Shown piece after piece: positions 33,584-43,169 of a stretch of 64,000 nucleotides of DNA. The notes below the pieces were generated by a model. The model worked only from the letters and a program-made list of their open reading frames with translations. It made no database searches and was not told the DNA's origin. The translations under genes were made by a program, and so were the position numbers. This DNA is from Ignavibacterium sp037440165. Lineage in GTDB: Bacteria; Bacteroidota; Ignavibacteria; Ignavibacteriales; Ignavibacteriaceae. Every line of letters starts with the position of its first letter. Within the stretch, counting starts at the first letter, position 1. The stretch is from NCBI RefSeq assembly GCF_037440165.1, contig NZ_JBBIUQ010000003.1, forward strand, positions 62,001 through 126,000. The letters are read 5' to 3'.

Positions 33584-34942
33584 TTAAGCTTTTGGATGAC
33601 CAATTTCAGAAGGAATTAAATCAGCTTCTTCCGGTCCATGCTGAATTTTATTGTTCAGAAGATAAATGAATAGAATAAATAGACCGATATAAATCAGAGT
33701 AAACATTATAAGTGAATACCAAACCTGTCCGGCTTGCACTGCTTTCGATAAACCTTCGGAAGTTTTCATTAAACCATAAACAATCCATGGTTGCCTTCCA
33801 ACTTCAGCTGTTATCCATCCAACCTGATTAGCAATCTGCGGAAGAAGCACGGAGAAAACAAATATCCACAAAAGCCATCTGTGTTTGAAAAGAGTTCCTT
33901 TCCACCAAAGAAAAACTCCGAGCACTGATATTGCAATGAGCATAAAACCAATCGCAACCATTAAATGATAAGCCTGAAAAACAATATTCACGGGTGGTCT
34001 TTCGTCTTCCGGAAATGAATTTAGTCCTGTAACTTTTGTATTTGTATCCCAGCCAATCAGATAGCTTAACATCGAAGGTATTGCAATGCCAAACTTAACT
34101 TCCTGCTTATCTTCATTTACCCAGCCGAAGAGATAAAGTGGTGCGTTAGTCTGATCGTCAAAAACTGCTTCCATTGCTGCAAGTTTTGCAGGTTGATTTT
34201 TTGCAACTCCAACAGCACTTTGATGTCCTGTAAATAATTGAAATAATGAAGCAATCAATGCAATAACCAAAGCAATTTTAATAGATGACTTTGCAAATCT
34301 GATATGTTTATCTTTTAGAAGATAGAAAGCAGCAACGCTTATAACCAGAAATGCGCCGGCTAACCAACAGCCGGAAATAGTATGAAGAATTCTGTCAACT
34401 GAAGAAGGATTTAAAACCATTGCCCAAAAATCGGTTATCTCAGCGCGAGCATTTATTCCCTCACCAACGATATGATAACCTGCTGGTGTCTGCATCCAAG
34501 AATTTGCAACGACAATCCATATTGCACTGAACATTGAACCGAGTGCTACCATCAATGTTGAAAAGAAATGCATTTTAGGTCCGACTTTATCCCAGCCAAA
34601 AACAAGCACTGCAAGAAAACCTGATTCAAGAAAGAAAGCAAAGATACCTTCTGCAGCTAATGCACTGCCAAAAACATCTCCTACAAATCTTGAATAGGTT
34701 GCCCAGTTTGTGCCGAATTGAAATTCCATAACAATTCCACTTGCAACTCCGATAGCAAAAGTAAGCGCAAAAATCTTAACCCAGAATTTTGTCATCTGCT
34801 CATAAAATTTGTCTTTTGTTTTCAGATACATTCCTTCAGTAATTACCATAAAAACACCAAGTCCGATGCTCAGCGGAGGATAGATGTAATGGAATGCAAT
34901 AGTGATAGCGAATTGTAATCGGGAGAGTATTTCAACATCCAT
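33584..34942 (-). CDS. cydA: Cytochrome bd ubiquinol oxidase subunit I
   Basis: The 452-residue product carries CydA features: heme ligand His18 in IAFHYIYPPLSIG, FGTNWATYSRFVGDVFGS with AAEGIFAFFLESGF (acidic residues of the proton and heme site), and GWITAEVGRQPWIVYGLMKT near the end. Length places it in the short Q-loop class. The enzyme oxidises quinol and reduces oxygen without pumping protons. It is the first gene of the cydAB pair. The organism therefore can respire at low oxygen, at least; whether other oxidases exist is outside the window. Confidence 0.96.
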   Translation of the reverse strand: MDVEILSRLQFAITIAFHYIYPPLSIGLGVFMVITEGMYLKTKDKFYEQMTKFWVKIFALTFAIGVASGIVMEFQFGTNWATYSRFVGDVFGSALAAEGIFAFFLESGFLAVLVFGWDKVGPKMHFFSTLMVALGSMFSAIWIVVANSWMQTPAGYHIVGEGINARAEITDFWAMVLNPSSVDRILHTISGCWLAGAFLVISVAAFYLLKDKHIRFAKSSIKIALVIALIASLFQLFTGHQSAVGVAKNQPAKLAAMEAVFDDQTNAPLYLFGWVNEDKQEVKFGIAIPSMLSYLIGWDTNTKVTGLNSFPEDERPPVNIVFQAYHLMVAIGFMLIAISVLGVFLWWKGTLFKHRWLLWIFVFSVLLPQIANQVGWITAEVGRQPWIVYGLMKTSEGLSKAVQAGQVWYSLIMFTLIYIGLFILFIYLLNNKIQHGPEEADLIPSEIGHPKA

Positions 34943-35025
34943 GCTTTTACCTAATTTTTATTCTCTACAGTGTCAAATTACTAAAAGATTTTACAGTGTT
35001 AAAGTTCAGTTTACGGAACAGGTGC

Positions 35026-35045
35026 AAACAGACTGAAGTCTGTTT
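35026..35045. repeat. Extragenic palindrome AAACAGACT-GA-AGTCTGTTT
   Basis: Nine-bp perfect arms with two bases between. It touches the stop codon of gldC and lies in the 102-base gap before cydA. The GACTGAAGTC core is of a REP-like type. It may serve as a terminator for the gldC transcript, as it is followed by AT-rich sequence. Confidence 0.55.
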
Positions 35046-35380
35046 TACGGATTGAAGAGTTTTAATTTTTCTGCAAACTCCGCTGCAAAGTTTTTTATCA
35101 TTAACGAAACCTCGTTTTTACCTGTTGCATTATGATAAGTATCAGCAAGTTTAGCAAATATCTGATGATAATGTATATTCATATCATCAACCAGCATTTC
35201 TTTAGTCCATAGATCAATACCCATTGTTACTGAATCCTGTTTATCCCAAATAGAAAGCATCATTGTTTTTGCTTCCCGCTTTCCTTCAAAGTCAGCATCA
35301 TCTGCTTCCCATTCAATTTTTTGGGGAAGATTTTTGTCATCTAAATGAATTGTAAAAATTATTCTTGAAGTTTTGCTCAT
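35045..35380 (-). CDS. gldC: Gliding motility protein GldC
   Basis: The 111-residue product matches GldC: MSKTSRIIFTIHLDDKNLP at the start, AKTMMLSIWDKQD, then IDLWTKEMLVDDMNIHYHQI and a helical end. GldC is a small cytoplasmic protein found in Bacteroidota, linked to gliding and T9SS gene sets; it boosts but may not be essential for motility. Together with the T9SS tail on the subtilase, it supports a Bacteroidota/Ignavibacteria origin. It sits 11 bases after the small nuclease gene, with AAAGGAA before the ATG, and no other gld gene is near. Confidence 0.92.
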   Translation of the reverse strand: MSKTSRIIFTIHLDDKNLPQKIEWEADDADFEGKREAKTMMLSIWDKQDSVTMGIDLWTKEMLVDDMNIHYHQIFAKLADTYHNATGKNEVSLMIKNFAAEFAEKLKLFNP

Positions 35381-35391
35381 AAAAATTTCCT

Positions 35392-35748
35392 TTAATATTT
35401 CTGGTACTTTGCAAACTTATTTTTAACCATTTCATCATTTACATTTATGAATTTACCTGAAGCATCTTTTAACCAGATTTCTCCAAGATATCTTCCGTAT
35501 TTCTCTTTTGCATCTTTTATTGTTTCGATAATTATTTCTTTATCAAGTATAAGACTTTTCAAAAAATCTCTTGAAGCCAAACCATTTTTACGATCTTTTC
35601 CTTTCAACTCCGGTGCGTTTATTCTATTCAGTCTGATATTCTCACCTCTGATCCATGTATGAAGTCCGAGGTCAATATCAATTGTACAAGTATCACCATC
35701 GTAAACTGAAATCACTTTGGCTTTATAATGATATAATTGTTTATCCAT
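35392..35748 (-). CDS. Thermonuclease (staphylococcal nuclease-like) family protein
   Basis: The 118-residue product is an SNase-like OB-fold. YDGDTCTIDID (16-26), Arg39 in IRLNRINAPE, Glu47 and Arg86 in YGRYLGEI correspond to the catalytic Arg/Glu/Arg and calcium ligands of staphylococcal nuclease, so it is probably active on DNA or RNA. No signal peptide is present, so it is cytoplasmic unless exported another way. It forms a two-gene unit with gldC. AAGGAAG lies six bases before the ATG. Confidence 0.9.
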   Translation of the reverse strand: MDKQLYHYKAKVISVYDGDTCTIDIDLGLHTWIRGENIRLNRINAPELKGKDRKNGLASRDFLKSLILDKEIIIETIKDAKEKYGRYLGEIWLKDASGKFINVNDEMVKNKFAKYQKY

Positions 35749-35812
35749 AATTGCTTCCTTTTAATTTCTTCTAAGGGTGATTATTTTGTTGCACCAAAAT
35801 TGGAAGATTAAA

Positions 35813-36349
35813 TTGAAAATAAAAATTCTTCTCCCATTACTTTTTTTATTTAATACTGTTATCTTCAGTCAGATTCAGTTAAGCGCAGGCACATTCATTG
35901 GAGCATCTTCTTTCAGCAGCACCTCACCTTCAGTTAGTGGTTTTGCAACAGGATTTTTTATTGAAACCGATACTCCTCTGTTTGAAGAAGTGTATCCACG
36001 ACTTGGTTTTACTTTCATGAAAGATATCAACGCAATAATTCCGAATAACAGAAATCCTTATTATCCTTCAATGCTTACTTTCAGTTTTAAAGGCGTTACT
36101 TCGCAATATTTTGACAGTAAAATTTTTCTCGAAGAATCAATTGGTATAGTGACTCTTAATGACAGAACTTTTGTTGATAAAAATTCCTGGGAGTATGGAG
36201 TTGCTCTTTCTTTTCTCGCCGGATATGATTTTAGAAATTTTAATCTAAAAGGATTAAAAACCGGAGTTGCTGTGGACTATGGAATAACTTTCACTGGTTC
36301 ACTGCCTACTTTTTTGAGTTTTGTTCTTCAGTTTCATTATACATTTTGA
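35813..36349 (+). CDS. Small secreted beta-barrel-like protein, unknown function
   Basis: I start this gene at TTG 35813 because GGAAG lies six bases before it and the product then opens with a compact signal peptide (MKIKILLPLLFLFNTVIFSQ). A GTG at 35777 would add 12 residues before it. The mature 159 residues are rich in Phe, Gly, Ser and Thr and alternate like beta strands, ending LSFVLQFHYTF with a terminal Phe. That pattern fits a small outer-membrane barrel of about eight strands. I do not recognise a named family. It is divergent from the nuclease-gldC pair. Confidence 0.65.
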   Translation: MKIKILLPLLFLFNTVIFSQIQLSAGTFIGASSFSSTSPSVSGFATGFFIETDTPLFEEVYPRLGFTFMKDINAIIPNNRNPYYPSMLTFSFKGVTSQYFDSKIFLEESIGIVTLNDRTFVDKNSWEYGVALSFLAGYDFRNFNLKGLKTGVAVDYGITFTGSLPTFLSFVLQFHYTF

Positions 36350-36424
36350 TTATGCTGCAATAATTTTTTCATTAAATTATTTTTTGTCGGGAATTATCTT
36401 TGAAATGAATTTTAACTAAAGAAG

Positions 36425-37084
36425 ATGAAATATTTTTTATTAACAATTTTACTTTTAGTCTCTCAGGATTTTTTTTTCGCTCAAACGAAAGATGGTTTTA
36501 TTATTGCAAGATTGAAATACAGCGGCGGTGGTGACTGGTATAATGATCCTTCATCAGAAATTAATCTTCTAAGATTTGTTGCAGCAAATACGAATATTAA
36601 AACGATTCCTGAATATAAATTTGTTGATATACAAAGCGATGAAATTTTTTCATATCCATTTTTGTTTATAACCGGACATGGCAATGTTGTATTTAACGAT
36701 GAAGAAGTTAAGCGACTAAGAACTTATCTTGAAAGTGGTGGCTTCCTTTACATTGATGATGATTATGGATTTGATAAAGCAATCCGACGAGAAATGAAAA
36801 AAGTTTTTCCTGATAAAGATTTTATCGAACTGCCATTTTCACATAACCTCTTTAACATCTTTTACAAATTTGATAACGGCGCACCCAAGACTCATGAACA
36901 CGACAAAAAGCCGGCTCAGACTTTCGCAATTTTTATTGGAGAACGAATGGCTGTACTTTATACTTTCGAAACTAATCCAAGTGATGGCTGGGCGGATCCC
37001 GAAGTTCACAATGATCCTGAAGAGAAAAGAATAGAAGCTCTTAAATTTGGAACAAACATTATAATTTATGCTTTGAGTCAATGA
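36425..37084 (+). CDS. DUF4159 secreted protein
   Basis: The 219-residue product has a signal peptide (1-19, ending FFFAQ) and then DUF4159 text: FIIARLKYSGGGDWYNDPSS, FITGHGNVVFNDEEVKRLR, SGGFLYIDDDYGFDKAIRRE, and GWADPEVHNDPEE near the end. DUF4159 has a flavodoxin- or glutamine-amidotransferase-like fold of unknown role and is often found with DUF58, MoxR and large membrane proteins. Its stop overlaps the ATG of the DUF4175 gene by four bases. A TATCTTTG at 36397-36404 could be its promoter -7 element. Confidence 0.88.
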   Translation: MKYFLLTILLLVSQDFFFAQTKDGFIIARLKYSGGGDWYNDPSSEINLLRFVAANTNIKTIPEYKFVDIQSDEIFSYPFLFITGHGNVVFNDEEVKRLRTYLESGGFLYIDDDYGFDKAIRREMKKVFPDKDFIELPFSHNLFNIFYKFDNGAPKTHEHDKKPAQTFAIFIGERMAVLYTFETNPSDGWADPEVHNDPEEKRIEALKFGTNIIIYALSQ

Positions 37085-40000
37085 GCGGAAATCAGTCTAT
37101 ATATTATAATGAAATCATCAGCAATTTGGAAAAACTTGTCAAGAAAGATTTTGCTCTTACAACATTCAAAGGCTTGTTAATTAGTTTGATAATTATTCTT
37201 ATCTCGCTGATAGTTTTCATCTTATCAGAATCTTTTTTCGGATTCTCTTCTTCAGTTAGAACCATACTTTTTTTTAGCTGGCTTGGAATTATTGTCGCTT
37301 CAGTAGTTTATTTTGTTCTTATTCCGCTGCTCAAACTGTTTAATATTATTCCATCAAGAAATTATTTTGAAACCGCTAAGATTGCCGGATTTCACTTCCC
37401 GGTAATAAAAGATGAATTGTTAAATTCACTTCAGTTAGTAAATGTTTCATCAACAGTAAATCTCTATTCCTTTGAACTGATTGATGCAGCATTTAACAAT
37501 GTTTATACAAAAGTAAAGGATATAGATTTTTCAGAGATCATCTCATTTGAAGAGTTGAAAAAATATCTAAACTACTTATCAATCATTTTTGCAGTTGGAT
37601 TACTTTCTGTTTTTTTTATAGCACCAGTTAAAGCCGCATCTGAAAGATTTTTCAGCTATGGAAAAGAATTTATTCCGCCTGCCGAATTTTCGTTTGAAGT
37701 TTTTCCCGGCAATGTGAAAATAACAAAAGGCGAGAGTGTTGAAATAAAAATAAAAGTGCTCGGGAAAAATCCCGTTGAAATTTTTTTAGCTGAAAAAGAT
37801 ATTACAGAGACTGATTTTACAAATCACAAACTACAGATTGATTCAACCGGCTATTACAAGTTTAATCTTCAAAATATCAGAAACACTTCAGAGTATTTTG
37901 CATTCGCAAAAGATATAAGCAGTGAAAAGTTTGTGATTGAAGTTGCTGATCATCCGGTTATTAAACTTCTTGAAGTAAAACTTATTCCGCCAGCATATTC
38001 AAAGCTTCCTGTAATTGAACAAAAAGATAATGGAAACATTACCGCACTTAAAGGTTCGCGTGTTGATTATAAATTAATCTCGAGCAAAGAGTTAAGCAAC
38101 AGTAAAATCGTTTTCAGTGATTTGAGTGAAACACAATTAAATATAAATAATAAAATTGCAAATGGTTCATTGAGAATTATTGAAAATAAAAATTATCAGA
38201 TTATTATAACTGATCTTAACAAAAATCAAAATCTTCAGCCAGTTTTATACAGCATCAAAGTGCTTGAAGATAGTTATCCTGCAATTGAATTGAATTTTCC
38301 AAAATCAGACATGAATCTCCCTGAAGATAACCGCATACCAATCAATCTGAAAATTTCCGATGATTTCGGATTTACAAAATTGGTTCTTAATTACAGATTA
38401 TCGTCTTCACAATATGAGAAACCACAGGAAAGTTTTGCTCAGATAGAAATTCCATTTGACAAAAACCACAAAGAACAATTTGTTGATTATATCTGGAATC
38501 TCACAAAGCTATCACCTGCTGTGAATGATGTGTTTTCATTTTACATTGAAATATTTGATAATGATATTGTAAGCGGTCCAAAATCAGCAAAGACTCAAAC
38601 ACTCAATCTTCGTGTTCCATCACTTGATGAAATTCTTGCTCAGGCGGATAAGACACACGATGATGTAATGAAAGAACTCCAGCAAACAGTAAAGGAAGCT
38701 CAGGAACTTAAAAAAGATATCGAACAAATTAATCGCGATCTCAAGCAGGATAAAAAAGAATTAACCTGGGAAGAAAAACAAAAAATTGAAAAAGCACTTG
38801 ATAAGTTTGAATCGCTGCAGGATAAAATGCAAAGCATTTCTGATAAGCTTAAAAGCGTTCAAGACGAACTTCAACAAAATAACTTACTTTCAAAAGAAAC
38901 TCTTGAAAAATATATGCAGCTTCAGCAGCTGATGGAAGAAATGACTAGCGATGAATTAAGAAGAGCAATGGAACAAATGCGTCAAACGCTTGAACAACTT
39001 AACAGAAATCTTACACAGGATCAGATGAACAATATGCAAATTGATGAAGAGAGATTCAAAAAGAGTATTGAAAGAACAATGAATCTTCTCAAGCGGATTC
39101 AGATTGAGCAAAAGATTGATGAGTTGTTAAAGCGAACCGAAAGAATGAATGAAAAACAGGAAGAACTTAGTAAACAAACAGAAAAAAGTAATCCCAATGA
39201 TCAGCAAGAAAATGAAAATCTCAGCAAGCAGCAGGATGAAATCAGTAAAGAATTAGACAATCTCGAAAAATCGATGGATGAGCTGAAAGAAAAAATGGAG
39301 AATATGACTGATGTCCCGAAGGAAGAGCTTGAAAAATTAATGGAAGAATATCAGAAACAACAGAATGAACAGCTTTCAAAACAAGCATCACAAAATCTGA
39401 AACAGGGACAGAAACAAAGCGCACAAAAAAATCAAAAACAATTAAGCAACAATATGCAGCAAATGCAGCAGATGATGGGGCAGATGAAAGATCAGATGAT
39501 GCAGCAGAATCAAATGCAAACTTTTACAGATATGATGAGAGTGATTGATAATTTACTTTCCCTTTCAAAAAAACAGGAAGATTTGAAGAATCAATCGCAG
39601 AAATTAGATCCGAATTCTTCACAATATCAGACATTAGCACAGCAACAGAATGAAATAAAAAATAACCTGAACAAATTATTGGAGCAGCTTGCACAGATTT
39701 CACAAAAAACATTCGCAGTTACTCCCGAAATGGGGAAAGCTCTCGGATTAGCAAACAAAAATATGGAACAATCTCTGAGTAATATGCAGAATCGAAATCC
39801 AAAAAACTCTGCAATGTTCCAGCAGGAAGCAATGGGAAATATGAATCAGGCAGTTATGATGATGAAAAGCCAGCTTGAATCAATGATGCAGGGAGGAAGT
39901 GGACAGGGCGGAATGATGTCCTTGATGCAGCAGCTTCAGCAGCTTTCAGGTCAACAGATGACATTGAATAATATGACTCAGATGCTTCAGCAGATGCAGC

Positions 40001-40470
40001 AGGGAAATCTTACACAGGAACAACAATCACAACTTCAGAGACTTGCTCAGGAGCAGCAGCTGATTCAAAAATCACTTGAGCAATTAAACAAAGAAGCTCG
40101 CGAATCAGGTGAATCAAAAAAACTTCCTGCAAATCTCGAAAACATTGCGAAGCAAATGCAGGAAGTAATTACAGACATGCAAACAGAAAGATTGACCGAT
40201 GATTTAATTCAAAAGCAGGAGAGAATTTTATCAAAATTGCTTGATGCACAAAGATCAATAAATGAAAGAGACTTTGAGCAGGAGAGAAAATCTGAAAGTG
40301 GTAAAAACATTGTCAGACAAAGTCCATCAGAAATTAATTTACTCAAACAAAGAAAAGATTCCCTGAAAGAAGAAATAGATAAAGCAATGCGGGAAGGATA
40401 TAATAAAGACTATGAAGAACTCATCAGAAAATACTACGAACTTATTCAGAAGGAGGTCAATCCGAACTGA
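37081..40470 (+). CDS. DUF4175-family large membrane-anchored coiled-coil protein
   Basis: This is a 1129-residue protein with two or three N-terminal membrane helices (about 27-47, 60-82, 160-180), a middle beta-rich part to about residue 510, then a very long helical and coiled-coil part. The stretch from about 790 to 1000 is extremely rich in Gln and Met (for example MQQMQQMMGQMKDQMMQQ). Such text is known in DUF4175-like proteins of Bacteroidota and proteobacteria, with no set function. The gene overlaps the DUF4159 gene by four bases. A role in the envelope together with DUF4159 is inferred. Low-complexity composition may give spurious database matches. Confidence 0.8.
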   Translation: MSGNQSIYYNEIISNLEKLVKKDFALTTFKGLLISLIIILISLIVFILSESFFGFSSSVRTILFFSWLGIIVASVVYFVLIPLLKLFNIIPSRNYFETAKIAGFHFPVIKDELLNSLQLVNVSSTVNLYSFELIDAAFNNVYTKVKDIDFSEIISFEELKKYLNYLSIIFAVGLLSVFFIAPVKAASERFFSYGKEFIPPAEFSFEVFPGNVKITKGESVEIKIKVLGKNPVEIFLAEKDITETDFTNHKLQIDSTGYYKFNLQNIRNTSEYFAFAKDISSEKFVIEVADHPVIKLLEVKLIPPAYSKLPVIEQKDNGNITALKGSRVDYKLISSKELSNSKIVFSDLSETQLNINNKIANGSLRIIENKNYQIIITDLNKNQNLQPVLYSIKVLEDSYPAIELNFPKSDMNLPEDNRIPINLKISDDFGFTKLVLNYRLSSSQYEKPQESFAQIEIPFDKNHKEQFVDYIWNLTKLSPAVNDVFSFYIEIFDNDIVSGPKSAKTQTLNLRVPSLDEILAQADKTHDDVMKELQQTVKEAQELKKDIEQINRDLKQDKKELTWEEKQKIEKALDKFESLQDKMQSISDKLKSVQDELQQNNLLSKETLEKYMQLQQLMEEMTSDELRRAMEQMRQTLEQLNRNLTQDQMNNMQIDEERFKKSIERTMNLLKRIQIEQKIDELLKRTERMNEKQEELSKQTEKSNPNDQQENENLSKQQDEISKELDNLEKSMDELKEKMENMTDVPKEELEKLMEEYQKQQNEQLSKQASQNLKQGQKQSAQKNQKQLSNNMQQMQQMMGQMKDQMMQQNQMQTFTDMMRVIDNLLSLSKKQEDLKNQSQKLDPNSSQYQTLAQQQNEIKNNLNKLLEQLAQISQKTFAVTPEMGKALGLANKNMEQSLSNMQNRNPKNSAMFQQEAMGNMNQAVMMMKSQLESMMQGGSGQGGMMSLMQQLQQLSGQQMTLNNMTQMLQQMQQGNLTQEQQSQLQRLAQEQQLIQKSLEQLNKEARESGESKKLPANLENIAKQMQEVITDMQTERLTDDLIQKQERILSKLLDAQRSINERDFEQERKSESGKNIVRQSPSEINLLKQRKDSLKEEIDKAMREGYNKDYEELIRKYYELIQKEVNPN

Positions 40471-40528
40471 TAAAGTTTGATTTACTTTTCAATTCATACT
40501 ATTTTCAGAACCGAAGAAACCATTCTTT

Positions 40529-41773
40529 ATGCAAATGAGCAACATTTTGGGAAAGGATAAAATAAGCGAATTATTATCAGAACTTTTTGACAATCAAACA
40601 ATTTTGCAATTTGGTGATTGGAAAGAACTATTTTTAACCTTCTTTGAAGCAGCTCAGGAATTATTATTCATACTTAATTCTGATGGATATATAGTTGCAG
40701 TTAACAAAGCAGGCAGCCGCGAGCTTGATTACTCTCCTTCTGAAGCAATCGGCAGGCATTTTACAGAATTTATTGATGCTGATAACATTGCTTCAGCCAC
40801 TGATATGATAAACAAAGCATTAAAAGAAGGTTCTTCTTCACTCAAAGTAAATCTCATATCAAAGTTTGAAGTTCCCAAGCTATTTATTTTGAACCTTAGA
40901 ACTGTGAAAAACGGTGATAAAATAATTGGTTTACTGGGAACAGGTAAGAATATAACTTATCAGAAAAAACTCGAAGAAGATCTCAACGATTTAAAGCCAA
41001 AAATGGTTGAGCTTGAAAGACTAATTAATCTTGAGCGCTCAAGAGTTCTTCAGCAAAAATCAGTTCTTGAAGAACTCAACAGAATGAAAAATGAATTTAT
41101 GTCAAATATTTCACACGAACTCAGAACACCATTAGCTTCAATAGTTGGATTTTCAGAAACCATTGCTTCCGATCCGAACATGCCTGATGAAATGAAAGTT
41201 GAATTTAATTATATCATTCTCAACGAAGGGAAAAGACTTGCCAGACTGATAAATGAAGTGCTGGAATTATCGAGAATGGAAACTGGCAAAATTGTTCTGA
41301 ACAAATCGAAGATTGATATAGTAAGAACACTGAGAAAGGTCATTGATGATTTTGTAAACCAGGCAGTAGAAAAAAATATTACTTTAAGTGTCGAACTTCC
41401 TGAAAATCAGATTATGATTGATGCAGATGATGAAAGACTTAGTATGGCTTTGCGAGCGGTAGTTAACAATGCTATCAAGTTTACAAATGAATATGGCCGC
41501 GTTAAAATCATATTAAATAATCTTTTCAGAGAGGTAGAAATTATTGTTGCAGATACAGGAATTGGAATTCCCCAGGATCAGTTGCCAAACATTTTTCAGA
41601 AATTCCACAAGGCAAATCGCCCCATAGAAGAGGTTGAAGGCGTTGGTGTAGGATTGGTTTTTGTAAAACAAATTGTAGATTTGCATAAAGGATTAATCAA
41701 TGTTCAAAGCGAAGAACATAAAGGTTCTACTGTTATCATTAGATTATTAAAAAACATTAAGGATAAAAATTAA
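40529..41773 (+). CDS. PAS-domain sensor histidine kinase
   Basis: The 414-residue product has no membrane segment. A PAS domain lies at about 35-145 (LLFILNSDGYIVAVNKAGS), then a short coil, a HisKA domain with His196 in MSNISHELRTPLASIVG, and an HATPase domain (NNAIKFTNEYGRVKI, DTGIGIPQDQLPNIFQKF, GVGVGLVFVKQ). It should sense a cytoplasmic signal and phosphorylate a receiver. A sigma-54 activator gene follows after 11 bases, and a STAS protein and a REC-SpoIIE phosphatase after that. Start could be ATG 40529 or, two codons later, ATG 40535. Confidence 0.93.
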   Translation: MQMSNILGKDKISELLSELFDNQTILQFGDWKELFLTFFEAAQELLFILNSDGYIVAVNKAGSRELDYSPSEAIGRHFTEFIDADNIASATDMINKALKEGSSSLKVNLISKFEVPKLFILNLRTVKNGDKIIGLLGTGKNITYQKKLEEDLNDLKPKMVELERLINLERSRVLQQKSVLEELNRMKNEFMSNISHELRTPLASIVGFSETIASDPNMPDEMKVEFNYIILNEGKRLARLINEVLELSRMETGKIVLNKSKIDIVRTLRKVIDDFVNQAVEKNITLSVELPENQIMIDADDERLSMALRAVVNNAIKFTNEYGRVKIILNNLFREVEIIVADTGIGIPQDQLPNIFQKFHKANRPIEEVEGVGVGLVFVKQIVDLHKGLINVQSEEHKGSTVIIRLLKNIKDKN

Positions 41774-41784
41774 TAGGTTTAAAT

Positions 41785-43155
41785 TTGGAAAAACTTATTT
41801 TTATTGTTGACGACGAACAGGCTATTTCCAAGCTACTGACTTATTGGGTCAGAGATAAATGGAAATACAATGCTGAATCATTCGCTACAGGGGAAGATGT
41901 TCTTAAAAATTTGCATAAAAGACCAGATGTTGTACTGCTCGATATAATGCTTCCCGGGTTAGATGGGATAGAAACTCTTAAAAGAATAAAAGCTTTTGAT
42001 GAAAATCTGCCGATTATTATGCTCTCAGCACAAGGCAGCATCGAAGTAGCTGTTGATTCACTGAAGTTCGGTGCTTACGATTATTTTACAAAACCAATTG
42101 ATCAGCAGAAACTTGAACTTGCAATTAAAAATGCAATCAAAAGTTACGACTTAACAAAAGAAATTCAGAACTTAAAAGAAAATGTAAAGCAAACTTACAG
42201 CTTCGATAACATCATCTCTGCAGATGGAAAGATGCAGGATGTTTTCAAACTTGTTTCAAAAGTCCTTGATAATGACATATCTGTGTTAATATATGGCGAA
42301 AGCGGAACAGGAAAAGAACTAATTGCACGCGCAATTCACTACAACGGAAAAAGAAAAGACAGACCATTTATTGCCGTAAACTGTGCCTCAATTCCTAGAG
42401 AATTGTTGGAAAGTGAATTATTCGGACACGAAAGAGGTTCTTTTACCGGTGCTCATCAAAGGAAATTAGGAAAGTTTGAAGTTGCACGCGGCGGAACAAT
42501 CTTTCTTGATGAAGTTGGTGAACTTGAAATGGTTTTACAGGCAAAACTTCTTCGCGTAATTCAGCAAAAAGAATTTGAAAGAGTCGGTGGTACAGAAATT
42601 ATTAAAACTGATGTCAGAATTATTTCAGCAACAAACAAAGACCTTAAGAAAGCTGTTGAGAATAAAGAATTCCGAGAAGATTTATTTTACAGATTGAACT
42701 CATTCCCTATTCACATTCCTCCGCTTCGACAGAGAAAGGGTGATATCTTAATTCTTGCAGAACATTTCCTCAAAAAATTCAATGAGAAACTTGGTAAAAA
42801 ATGCAAAGGATTTACGAGAAGAGCACTTAAACTCATTTACGATTACAGCTGGCCCGGAAATGTTCGTGAAATGGAAAATACAATCGAACGATGCTTAATT
42901 ATCTCAGAAGGTGAAAATATTGATGTTGAAGATCTTCCACCACATATCAGAACAGAAGATTATCCCGCTAACTTTGATTTTGCCGGACCATTGTTTGCAG
43001 ACGATACTGTAATCCCATTTGAAAAACTAAAAGAAGAAGCTATCAGACATGCATTAAAAGTAACTAACGGAAATATAGTTGAAGCTGCTAAAAAACTTCA
43101 GCTTGGCAGAGCAACAATTTATCGTCTGATGGATAAATATAATATTGAACATTAA
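41785..43155 (+). CDS. NtrC-family sigma-54-dependent response regulator
   Basis: The 456-residue product has a receiver (Asp53, with Lys103 in YFTKP), an AAA+ domain with Walker A GESGTGKE at 171-178, the sigma-54 contact loop GSFTGA at 218-223 (Ser in place of the usual Ala), Walker B FLDEVGE, and a Fis-type HTH (GNIVEAAKKLQLGRATIYRL) at the end. It should activate transcription by the sigma-54 enzyme when phosphorylated. Translation seems to begin at TTG 41785, since no in-frame ATG gives a full receiver; only a weak AGG lies upstream. It is coupled to the PAS kinase gene. Confidence 0.94.
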   Translation: MEKLIFIVDDEQAISKLLTYWVRDKWKYNAESFATGEDVLKNLHKRPDVVLLDIMLPGLDGIETLKRIKAFDENLPIIMLSAQGSIEVAVDSLKFGAYDYFTKPIDQQKLELAIKNAIKSYDLTKEIQNLKENVKQTYSFDNIISADGKMQDVFKLVSKVLDNDISVLIYGESGTGKELIARAIHYNGKRKDRPFIAVNCASIPRELLESELFGHERGSFTGAHQRKLGKFEVARGGTIFLDEVGELEMVLQAKLLRVIQQKEFERVGGTEIIKTDVRIISATNKDLKKAVENKEFREDLFYRLNSFPIHIPPLRQRKGDILILAEHFLKKFNEKLGKKCKGFTRRALKLIYDYSWPGNVREMENTIERCLIISEGENIDVEDLPPHIRTEDYPANFDFAGPLFADDTVIPFEKLKEEAIRHALKVTNGNIVEAAKKLQLGRATIYRLMDKYNIEH

Positions 43156-43169
43156 AAATTGGGAGTAGT

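Noticed and set aside
39240..39712. Antisense open frames of about 60 codons over the DUF4175 gene
   Set aside because: The low-complexity Gln/Met coding sequence depletes stop codons on the other strand; there is no further support.
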